Positions 1 to 5,065 of a DNA stretch of 5,352 bases are shown here, piece by piece (the first letter of the stretch is position 1; each line of letters begins with the position of its first letter). The DNA comes from Patescibacteria group bacterium (GTDB taxonomy: Bacteria > Patescibacteria > UBA1384 > CAILIB01). A model generated the notes under the pieces. The model was not told where the DNA came from, searched no databases, and saw only the letters and a list, made by a program, of their open reading frames with translations. Both the position numbers and the translations under genes were made by a program. The stretch covers positions 1 through 5,352 of the forward strand of contig JAJFBK010000049.1 of the NCBI GenBank assembly GCA_020696955.1, read 5' to 3'.

Positions 1-46
1 CGTCCTCTTTTACCTGGGGAAGGATAACTGGAGGAACTGGGCTCAT
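1..46 (-). CDS. Possible N-terminus of a downstream gene, cut by the window edge
   Basis: An ATG at 46-44 on the minus strand opens a frame of 15 codons (begins MSPVPPVILPQ) that runs off the left edge without a stop. It starts 6 bp after the stop codon of the membrane-protein gene at 53-1126, a spacing typical of a second operon gene. No convincing Shine-Dalgarno sequence precedes it. An open stretch of this length is expected about half the time by chance, so the only real support is the position and the absence of a terminator between the two. The product cannot be named. Confidence 0.3.
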   Translation of the reverse strand, partial: MSPVPPVILPQVKED

Positions 47-52
47 AAGAGA

Positions 53-1126
53 CTACTTATAAAGATAAAGGCTCAGCAAGGTCAGGATCGCTCCGATGGC
101 AACTAGCTCAACCACGAATGAGGCAACCAGCTTCTTGCGAAGAGTAAGTGGAATGGTAGCTTCCTTTTTGGTAACTTCCAATTCTTCAACCTGAGGAGAA
201 ACACGAAGGGTGCGAACCAAGACGGCGGCTATGAGGGCAATGAAAACCAAGACCATCACGAAGGGAATGCCAACCCAGCCCTTTTTATCGAAGTAAATAT
301 AACCTCCGATAGCGGTAAACCAGAGGGCAACCCAGTTGGCGATCTTGTCGAATTTCTGAAGCTTCACCAACAAGTAACCAGCAGCTTTTGACCTGTTAGC
401 CATGAAGGAAAGACCGTGATAAATGACAAATAGGCCGAGGATCAATGAGAGGCCAAGAAGGAAGAGTACCAATGGAACCAAGGCGGAAGTGAATGAGAAA
501 GGTGAAATGCCTGAATAGGTGTCGGTCTGCAGCTTGAACCAGGTCCCAAAACTAGTGAAGACATCTTTGAGCTCCCAAGCCTTTCCATCTCCAAATGCCA
601 AGGCGTAGCTTCCTGGCTGGGCATAGGGATCAAGAACTATAAGGTAATAGGTCTTGTCTTTTTGGAAGGCAAATTTCTGTTCACTTCCAACCTTGAAGCT
701 CTGGCCGAGAAAGGTCTCTCGGTGATCTTTTGGAGTTTCCAAGGCCTTTACAAGAACCGGGTGATATTCAGGGGCTGGGAGAGGAATGTTCAGCTCTTCA
801 GGAGCAGTGGCATCAGTCGGGTCCATAAGAATCAAAGCCGGCTGGCTGGCGGCGCCACGAGTCATGAGCCGAACCGTCTGCTCCCCGTCCTTATCGGCTG
901 TAACCTTATAAATGTCTACGGTCGACTCAGTAGAGAGCCTTCCGTATACTGCATGGCTTTCAAAAAGGTTAGATACTTCCTGAACACTTGAGCTCGAATA
1001 AGGGTCTTCTTGGGAAATGAGAGTTCCGTTGTCGAGCTGAGGCTTCCCTGCTTGGGCAACGCTGGCAATACAAAACACTCCGACTCCCAGTAACACGGTT
1101 ATAAAACGATGGTTCTGTTTGCGCAT
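53..1126 (-). CDS. Secreted-domain integral membrane protein, unknown function (357 aa)
   Basis: The protein has a Sec-type signal peptide: basic start MRKQNHR, hydrophobic core at about residues 9-20, and VAQA just before a likely cleavage after A26. An extracytoplasmic domain of about 180 residues (27-205) follows. Its short beta-like segments (VDIYKV near 70, YYLIVLDP near 160, GSYALAFG near 172) recall PPC-like beta-sandwich domains, but that is inference. Four hydrophobic segments follow at about 212-236, 262-279, 285-305 and 334-354, with a charged loop at 306-332. The start is supported by a GGAAGGA sequence about 4 bp upstream. It is transcribed divergently from the glycogen genes. 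The architecture suggests a surface-exposed sensory or binding domain anchored in the membrane; no catalytic motif is visible. I do not recognise the family, and no link to glycogen is shown beyond position. Confidence 0.88.
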   Translation of the reverse strand: MRKQNHRFITVLLGVGVFCIASVAQAGKPQLDNGTLISQEDPYSSSSVQEVSNLFESHAVYGRLSTESTVDIYKVTADKDGEQTVRLMTRGAASQPALILMDPTDATAPEELNIPLPAPEYHPVLVKALETPKDHRETFLGQSFKVGSEQKFAFQKDKTYYLIVLDPYAQPGSYALAFGDGKAWELKDVFTSFGTWFKLQTDTYSGISPFSFTSALVPLVLFLLGLSLILGLFVIYHGLSFMANRSKAAGYLLVKLQKFDKIANWVALWFTAIGGYIYFDKKGWVGIPFVMVLVFIALIAAVLVRTLRVSPQVEELEVTKKEATIPLTLRKKLVASFVVELVAIGAILTLLSLYLYK

Positions 1127-1171
1127 ATCTTCCTTCCCAAGCTGATTAAGTAGACGTAAGTAATTACAGCC

Positions 1172-1200
1172 ATACTAATCAAAATAGCTCAGCAAGTCCA
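1172..1200 (-). promoter_or_regulatory. Weak candidate promoter for the minus-strand membrane protein
   Basis: Read on the minus strand, TGGACT (1200-1195) and TAGTAT (1177-1172) are separated by 17 bp, each matching 4 of 6 sigma70 consensus bases. Transcription would start near 1165, giving a leader of about 40 nt before the ATG at 1126. An 8-bp palindrome, GTAATTAC (1160-1167), lies at the predicted start site. This is the best candidate I found on this strand, but it is far weaker than the plus-strand promoters. Confidence 0.3.
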
Positions 1201-1229
1201 GTGGTGCAGCTTACAAAAAAACACAGCCT

Positions 1230-1320
1230 AAACCTGATAATTCATTACAAAATAATGTTTAAGTTATTAAACATTAGGAATAATGAGCTACAGTAAGCAT
1301 TTTTTAAAGTAATCAGGTTT
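1230..1320. repeat. Wide 9-bp inverted repeat in the divergent spacer
   Basis: AAACCTGAT at 1230-1238 is the exact reverse complement of ATCAGGTTT at 1312-1320, with centres 82 bp apart. The pair encloses the 10-bp hairpin at 1253-1276, and the right arm ends 17 bp before the -35 box of the GT4 promoter. It could be two operator half-sites bound by a looping regulator. A 9-bp match somewhere in a 268-bp AT-rich spacer is also not very unlikely by chance. Confidence 0.4.
1253..1276. repeat. Perfect 10-bp inverted repeat, candidate operator or hairpin
   Basis: TAATGTTTAA (1253-1262) and TTAAACATTA (1267-1276) are perfect reverse complements around the 4-bp centre GTTA. The repeat lies about 120 bp upstream of the GT4 start and a similar distance upstream of the divergent membrane-protein start. 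It has no flanking T-tract and its stem is very AT-rich, so a regulator binding site is more likely than a terminator. Part of it resembles the palindrome at 4701-4717. Confidence 0.6.
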
Positions 1321-1337
1321 GGAAAGGGATAAAAAAA

Positions 1338-1366
1338 TTGCATACCCTACCCTTACCCTTTATAGT
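1338..1366 (+). promoter_or_regulatory. Sigma70-type promoter of the GT4-GH57 operon
   Basis: A -35 box TTGCAT (1338-1343) and a -10 box TATAGT (1361-1366) are separated by exactly 17 bp, each matching 5 or 4 of 6 consensus bases. Transcription would start near 1373, leaving a leader of about 22 nt before the ATG at 1395. The -35 box coincides with an in-frame TTG at 1338, which argues against using that TTG as the translation start. Confidence 0.72.
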
Positions 1367-1389
1367 AAGTTTGTTAAGTATCTTACAGA

Positions 1390-1394
1390 AAGGA
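1390..1394 (+). promoter_or_regulatory. Shine-Dalgarno-like AAGGA directly abutting the GT4 start codon
   Basis: AAGGA (1390-1394) touches the ATG at 1395 with no spacer, whereas 5-9 bp is usual. The next in-frame starts, GTG at 1407 and ATG at 1413, are 12 and 18 bp away and would remove part or all of the first beta strand. The ATG at 1395 is kept because protein homology favours it, but initiation may be weak or unusual. Confidence 0.5.
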
Positions 1395-2696
1395 ATGCCA
1401 ATTAACGTGCTCATGTTCGGCTGGGAACTCCCACCGCACAACTCGGGGGGCTTGGGTACTGCCTGTCTTGGTCTCACCGAAGGCCTTGTACCGCTTGGCG
1501 TAGACGTCGATTTTGTCATTCCCGAAGCCTTCGGCTCTTTTCCGTACGATCACATGAATATCGTCAGCGCCGCTGACTACCCTCTCTCACCTGCCATCCG
1601 CAAAAAGTTGGCCCTTACCGAAAAGGAAGAGTCTCGCATCTCCAGCACCCTTCCTTACAACAGCCACATGGACGTCGATGTCTGGGGTAATTATGCCGCT
1701 CGTGTTTCCCATGAGGATCACAGCGTCCCGGTAGCCCCTCACAAACAAGCCCGATGGTACGCTCACCAAGCCGCAACCATTGCTTCCAAGCAAAATTTTG
1801 ACTTGGTGCATTGCCATGAGTGGATGACCTACTATTGCGGAATTGCCGCTAAGCAGGTTGCCCAGAAGCGCGGCGAAGACATTCCTTTCATTGCCCATGT
1901 CCACGCAACCGAAATTGATCGTGGTGGTGCAGGCGGAAACCCTGCCATCCTTTCCATCGAGGAGGCCGGCTTCAAGGCCGCAGACCGAATCGTTGCCGTC
2001 AGTCACTACACCAAGAACATCATCCAAAAGCATTACGACGTCCCCAAGAACAAGATCTCTGTCGTTCACAACGGGATCACAACAACTGAAGAGCCGACCA
2101 AGTTTGACCTTCACGAACTCAAGAAGCATTACAAGCTTGTCCTCTTCATGGGACGCATGACCATGCAAAAAGGTCCCGAGCAGTTCCTTAAGTTGGCCAA
2201 GGCAGTTACCGACAAGGATCCAATGGTAAAGTTTCTTATGGTTGGCAGCGGAGATATGGAAAGACGCTCCATCGAGATGTCCGCCCACATGGGCCTAACC
2301 GGAAAAGTACTCTTTAGCCCCTTCCTTCGTGGAACCGACGTTGACCGGGCTTACCAAATGGCCGACCTCTTCATAATGCCCTCCGTCTCTGAGCCTTTCG
2401 GCCTCGTTGCCTTAGAAGCAATCCATAACGGAACTCCCGCCATCGTTTCCAAGCAGTCTGGCGTGGCTGAAGTTTCAGACAGCATGGTTAAGCTCGACTT
2501 CTGGGATACTGACGCCATGCAAAAGGCAGTCCTCCACCTTCTCCACAATCCTGACCATGCGAACCAGTTGGCCGCACAAGGAAAGAGCGATCTGAAGAAA
2601 CTTTCTTGGACCCATTCGGCCCAACAGCTTCAAGACGTGTACTCCGACTTGTTATCCACCCTCACCACCCCTTCTCTCGGAACCCTCCATGCCTAG
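1395..2696 (+). CDS. GT4-type glycogen/starch-synthase-like glycosyltransferase (433 aa)
   Basis: This is a GT-B-fold retaining glycosyltransferase that likely extends alpha-1,4-glucan from a nucleotide-glucose donor in the cytoplasm. The N-terminus INVLMFGWELPP with NSGGLGTA (residues 17-23) matches the start of glycogen/starch synthases, where the GGLG loop contacts the donor and acceptor. HCHEWMT (139-145), HVHATE (168-173) and VSHYTK (202-207) are typical of GT4/GT5 enzymes. In the C-terminal domain GRMTMQKGPE (253-262) carries the donor-phosphate residues R254 and K259, and SEPFGLVALE (332-341) carries the EX7E pair E333/E341. Length is normal for GT4. A TTG start at 1338 would add 19 hydrophobic residues but lies in the promoter, so the ATG at 1395 is chosen. 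It overlaps the GH57 gene, a pairing known from bacterial glycogen loci. Donor (ADP- or UDP-glucose) and exact product are not determinable; trehalose or sucrose-type GT4 activity is less likely. Confidence 0.92.
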   Translation: MPINVLMFGWELPPHNSGGLGTACLGLTEGLVPLGVDVDFVIPEAFGSFPYDHMNIVSAADYPLSPAIRKKLALTEKEESRISSTLPYNSHMDVDVWGNYAARVSHEDHSVPVAPHKQARWYAHQAATIASKQNFDLVHCHEWMTYYCGIAAKQVAQKRGEDIPFIAHVHATEIDRGGAGGNPAILSIEEAGFKAADRIVAVSHYTKNIIQKHYDVPKNKISVVHNGITTTEEPTKFDLHELKKHYKLVLFMGRMTMQKGPEQFLKLAKAVTDKDPMVKFLMVGSGDMERRSIEMSAHMGLTGKVLFSPFLRGTDVDRAYQMADLFIMPSVSEPFGLVALEAIHNGTPAIVSKQSGVAEVSDSMVKLDFWDTDAMQKAVLHLLHNPDHANQLAAQGKSDLKKLSWTHSAQQLQDVYSDLLSTLTTPSLGTLHA

Positions 2697-3954
2697 CGTC
2701 TGCTTTTACTTTCAAGTCCACCAGCCTTACCGGATGCGCAACTATCACATGTTTGATATTGGGCAGGATCCTGAATACTTCGACAAGGTAAAAAACCGGG
2801 ACATCTGCAGAAAAGTGGCTGAAAAGTGCTACCTCCCTGCCAACGAAATGATGCTGGAGCTTATCAACAAGTATCCTAAAGATTTCAAGATCAGCTACAG
2901 CATCTCCGGAGTGGCGCTTGAGCAGTTCGCTGAATACTGCCCAGAAGTCATCGACAGCTTCCAGGCTTTGGTAAAAACTGGAAATGTCGAGCTCATTTCT
3001 GAAACTTATTACCACTCCCTTTCGGCTGTCTTTAATGGTGACGAGTTCAGACAACAGGTAACAAAGCATCGAGACCTCATCAAACAGCTTTTTGGGGTAA
3101 CCCCTACCATATTTCGCAATACCGAGCTCATTTATTCCAATGGTATTGCCGATATGGTTGAGGATATGGGCTACAAGGCCATTCTCACCGAAGGAGTTGA
3201 TCGTATCCTGGGCCACCAAAGTCCTAATTTCGTCTATGAGCCAGCCAATGGTCGAGGCATGAAGCTTCTGCTCAAGAACTATAAGCTCTCCGACGATATT
3301 GCTTTTCGTTTTTCGCAACAGTCTTGGGCAGACTGGCCACTCACTACCGAAAAGTTTGCCAACTGGGTACACAGCATCGATGGCTGTGGCGATACCGTCA
3401 ATTTGTTTATGGACTATGAAACCATTGGCGAGCACCAATGGGAAGACACCGGGATTTTCGAGTTCTTCCGCTCACTTCCAGAAGCCATCATGAACCATCC
3501 TCAGTTCGGATTCGCCACTCCTTCTGAAGTAATTGCCAAATACCCTTCAGTCAGTAAAATATCCATCCCCGAGGCAATCTCCTGGGCAGACATGGAACGT
3601 GACCTTGGAGCGTGGCTGGGCAACCCCATGCAAGACACCTCAATCGCCTGGCTTTACTCACTTGAGAAACAGGTAATCGAATCTGGAGACCCCAAGCTTC
3701 TTCATATCTGGCGTAAGTTACAGACTTCCGACCACTTCTACTACATGTGCACCAAGTTTTGGAGTGACGGCGACGTACACAAATACTTCTCTGCCTATGA
3801 CGCTCCCCATGATTCCTATACAATTATGAACAATATTCTGACCGACCTCGAGATCAGGTTGAAAAAGTATTCCTCAAAAGAAAAGGAAGCGGTCAAAACG
3901 GTGACTGCCGCTCCTAAGAAAACAGTGAAGAAAAAGGCTTCTAAAGCCAAGTAA
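2689..3954 (+). CDS. Glycoside hydrolase family 57, alpha-amylase-type (421 aa)
   Basis: GH57 enzymes cleave or transfer alpha-glucan chains (alpha-amylase, 4-alpha-glucanotransferase or branching activity) on a distorted (beta/alpha)7 barrel. All five conserved regions are visible: HQPYR at 11-15; ELISETYYHSL at 101-111; FRNTELIYS at 142-150, with E146 as expected nucleophile; LFMDYETIGEHQW at 239-251, with D242 as expected acid/base; and SWADMERDLGAWLGN at 298-312. It has no signal peptide, so it acts in the cytoplasm. It resembles the alpha-amylase-like subgroup found beside glycogen synthases, and at 421 aa lacks the longer C-terminal region of GH57 branching enzymes. The last 28 residues form a Lys/Ala-rich tail ending KKKASKAK, unusual for the family. 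Its ATG lies inside the end of the GT4 gene (8-bp overlap) without a strong Shine-Dalgarno sequence, suggesting translational coupling. Its precise activity cannot be read from sequence. Confidence 0.93.
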   Translation: MPSVCFYFQVHQPYRMRNYHMFDIGQDPEYFDKVKNRDICRKVAEKCYLPANEMMLELINKYPKDFKISYSISGVALEQFAEYCPEVIDSFQALVKTGNVELISETYYHSLSAVFNGDEFRQQVTKHRDLIKQLFGVTPTIFRNTELIYSNGIADMVEDMGYKAILTEGVDRILGHQSPNFVYEPANGRGMKLLLKNYKLSDDIAFRFSQQSWADWPLTTEKFANWVHSIDGCGDTVNLFMDYETIGEHQWEDTGIFEFFRSLPEAIMNHPQFGFATPSEVIAKYPSVSKISIPEAISWADMERDLGAWLGNPMQDTSIAWLYSLEKQVIESGDPKLLHIWRKLQTSDHFYYMCTKFWSDGDVHKYFSAYDAPHDSYTIMNNILTDLEIRLKKYSSKEKEAVKTVTAAPKKTVKKKASKAK

Positions 3955-3958
3955 GTCA

Positions 3959-3987
3959 TTGACAAATTGCCGATAATGTGCTAAGAT
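3959..3987 (+). promoter_or_regulatory. Near-consensus extended -10 promoter for the 191-aa gene
   Basis: A perfect -35 box TTGACA (3959-3964) is followed after 17 bp by TAAGAT (3982-3987), with TGC (3979-3981) directly before it forming an extended -10. It begins 4 bp after the GH57 stop. Transcription would start near 3994, giving a leader of about 55 nt. It is the strongest promoter in the window by consensus match. No terminator separates it from GH57, so the gene may also receive read-through from the GT4-GH57 operon. Confidence 0.82.
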
Positions 3988-3992
3988 CACCC

Positions 3993-4020
3993 ATCAGTCT
4001 AAATCTAATACCAGACTGGT
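3993..4020 (+). repeat. Hairpin at the start of the 191-aa gene's mRNA leader
   Basis: ATCAGTCT (3993-4000) pairs with AGACTGGT (4013-4020) to form an 8-bp stem with one T-G wobble and a 12-nt loop. It begins at the predicted transcription start, so it could cap the 5' end of the mRNA and stabilise it, or act as an operator on DNA. It has no T-tract, so it is not a terminator for GH57, and it leaves the ribosome-binding site at 4034-4039 free. Confidence 0.5.
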
Positions 4021-4048
4021 GCCGGACCTTGAAGAGGAGTGACCAAAA

Positions 4049-4624
4049 ATGAAAAGCCAAATTCCAAGCAGCAAAATCGTTTCGGGCGTAGTTATCTACG
4101 CCGACGGTCAGCCCATCACCTTTGATCCGTCAAACGAAGACCGATTAGTCGGAAGCGCTAAGTCAATCGAGTGCGCCAAAATGACGCTCACGATCGGCGA
4201 CGACGTAATCCCTTATCGGCTTACGCCAGTAAACGGTTCTGTTAAGGCGGTGGCGGCTTCAACCGAAGCTGTCCCCGATGGCAAAACCTGCTGCAAGGTT
4301 AAAATGACTACACCCCTATTCTTTGAGAATCCCGGATCCATGTACTGTCAGGCTATCCGCCTGGCACTACCCGCTCCAAAGGAAGGTACCGTAGAAATCT
4401 GGAGTGCCTACCTCGTTATCCAACGAGGACAGCTATACCAGCGCTTTCAGTACCTGGGCACCAGGAAGGCGTACGTGGATATTGATGGGAACATCAAACT
4501 GCCCACAGAGCCCGTCCTCGAGCCACTGCTCGAAAAGGTATTTTCTACCGAGGAGACCAACAGACTCCCAACCTTCGATCCAGCAGAATGGCCCGAAGAG
4601 CAAGTATTCCTTGCCGCAGCCTAA
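4049..4624 (+). CDS. Unrecognised protein with its own promoter and terminator (191 aa)
   Basis: I do not recognise this protein. The start is well supported by GAGGAG (4034-4039), 9 bp before the ATG. It has no signal peptide or membrane segment and looks mostly beta-stranded in its first 150 residues (VVIYADGQPITF at 14-25, CCKVKM at 81-86, VEIWSAYLVIQRG at 115-127, KAYVDIDGNIKL at 140-151), ending in an acidic tail with many prolines (about 152-187, including EWPEEQ). Four cysteines occur: C42, the adjacent pair C81/C82, and C100. No catalytic motif is visible. A near-consensus promoter, a leader hairpin and a strong terminator suggest an abundant transcript. It lies between two glycogen-synthase units, so a role in glucan binding, granule structure or regulation is conceivable, but this is position-based inference only. 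The real reading frame is clear: a 77-aa overlapping frame at 4404-4637 is a shadow. Confidence 0.85.
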   Translation: MKSQIPSSKIVSGVVIYADGQPITFDPSNEDRLVGSAKSIECAKMTLTIGDDVIPYRLTPVNGSVKAVAASTEAVPDGKTCCKVKMTTPLFFENPGSMYCQAIRLALPAPKEGTVEIWSAYLVIQRGQLYQRFQYLGTRKAYVDIDGNIKLPTEPVLEPLLEKVFSTEETNRLPTFDPAEWPEEQVFLAAA

Positions 4625-4630
4625 CCCCGA

Positions 4631-4660
4631 AGCCTAAGACCACCCGGTCTTAGGCTTTTT
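4631..4660 (+). terminator. Strong rho-independent terminator after the 191-aa gene
   Basis: AGCCTAAGACC (4631-4641) and GGTCTTAGGCT (4646-4656) form a perfect 11-bp stem with the 4-nt loop ACCC. The last stem T plus four more T make TTTTT (4656-4660), followed by GTTTTG. It lies 7 bp after the stop codon. It would end both the 191-aa transcript and any read-through from GT4-GH57, separating these from the next unit. Confidence 0.93.
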
Positions 4661-4667
4661 GTTTTGC

Positions 4668-4696
4668 TTGCATTTTCCCTTACTGCATAGTACAAT
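4668..4696 (+). promoter_or_regulatory. Sigma70-type promoter of the 99-aa gene and GT3 unit
   Basis: A -35 box TTGCAT (4668-4673) and a -10 box TACAAT (4691-4696) are separated by 17 bp. The -35 hexamer and spacing are identical to those of the GT4 promoter at 1338-1366. Transcription would start near 4703, within a 7-bp inverted repeat (4701-4717), giving a leader of about 53 nt. It starts shortly after the terminator. Confidence 0.75.
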
Positions 4697-4700
4697 AAGA

Positions 4701-4717
4701 ACATAAAATGTTTATGT
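4701..4717 (+). repeat. Palindrome at the predicted transcription start, candidate operator
   Basis: ACATAAA (4701-4707) and TTTATGT (4711-4717) are perfect reverse complements around ATG. The repeat begins 5 bp after the -10 box and spans the predicted start site, a classic position for a repressor site. It shares an 11-bp motif, one mismatch, with the palindrome at 1253-1276 (AATGTTTATGT here at 4707-4717, AATGTTTAAGT there at 1254-1264). Confidence 0.55.
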
Positions 4718-4755
4718 CGTCCAACAAAACTTATTTACCAGAGTAAAGGAGGAGT

Positions 4756-5055
4756 ATGTCACTATTAACCAACGTCGAAGACCGACGCCACTTCCCGGTT
4801 CCAAAAGGAAAGGAGTTCATCCTTTCAAACGAGAACCTTCCAGTAGAAGAGCGCACCTTGCGCACTCTTGATGACCTCAGCGAAGCCATCAACCTGATTG
4901 ATCCAGAAACTTTCCACGTTCATGTAAACGAGAGCAAAAACGATTTTGCCAACTGGGTTGAGTACGTATTCGGAGAAGTTGACCTCGCTGCTCAGCTCCG
5001 AAAGTTCCCCACTCCGCTCCGTATGATGGTCAGTATCGAGAAGTTCCTGCGTTAA
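4756..5055 (+). CDS. Small conserved-looking protein upstream of GT3 synthase (99 aa)
   Basis: This is a small soluble protein with no signal peptide or membrane segment. The start follows AAAGGAGGAG (4745-4754), a near-perfect Shine-Dalgarno sequence lying unusually close to the ATG. The central to C-terminal part, FHVHVNESKNDFANWVEY (53-70) followed by VFGEVDLAAQLRK (71-83), matches a small module I remember from proteins of archaea and uncultured bacteria, with the pattern KNDF-x-NW, VFG and LA-x-x-L, possibly the DUF5752-type family; that assignment is from memory and unverified. The N-terminal 50 residues are acidic and charged. The GT3 gene begins 10 bp after its stop with no terminator or ribosome-binding site of its own, so the two are very likely co-transcribed. 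A role as partner or regulator of the GT3 synthase is a reasonable inference, not shown by sequence. Confidence 0.88.
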   Translation: MSLLTNVEDRRHFPVPKGKEFILSNENLPVEERTLRTLDDLSEAINLIDPETFHVHVNESKNDFANWVEYVFGEVDLAAQLRKFPTPLRMMVSIEKFLR

Positions 5056-5065
5056 TCAATTTTTC

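Noticed and set aside
662..991. 109-aa plus-strand frame inside the membrane-protein gene
   Set aside because: Antisense to a gene with a clear signal peptide and membrane segments; composition looks like a shadow frame.
1338..1394. N-terminal extension of GT4 from the TTG at 1338
   Set aside because: The TTG is part of a promoter -35 box with a 17-bp spaced -10 box, and GT4 synthases normally begin right before the INVLMFGWE strand.
1587..2288. Long open frame on the minus strand (233 aa) inside the GT4 gene
   Set aside because: It lies fully antisense to a gene with clear family motifs, has no motif or ribosome-binding site of its own, and reflects codon bias of the coding strand.
2662..3438. 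Long open frame on the minus strand (258 aa) antisense to GH57
   Set aside because: Antisense shadow of a gene with all five GH57 conserved regions; its translation shows no recognisable domain.
4404..4637. 77-aa frame overlapping the 191-aa gene and running into the terminator
   Set aside because: Out-of-frame overlap without a ribosome-binding site; it ends within the terminator stem and has low-complexity Ser/Pro composition.
53..5055. Possible alternative genetic code, since no complete gene ends in TGA
   Set aside because: Only five complete genes were examined (two TAG, three TAA), and none contains an in-frame TGA as expected if UGA were a sense codon.
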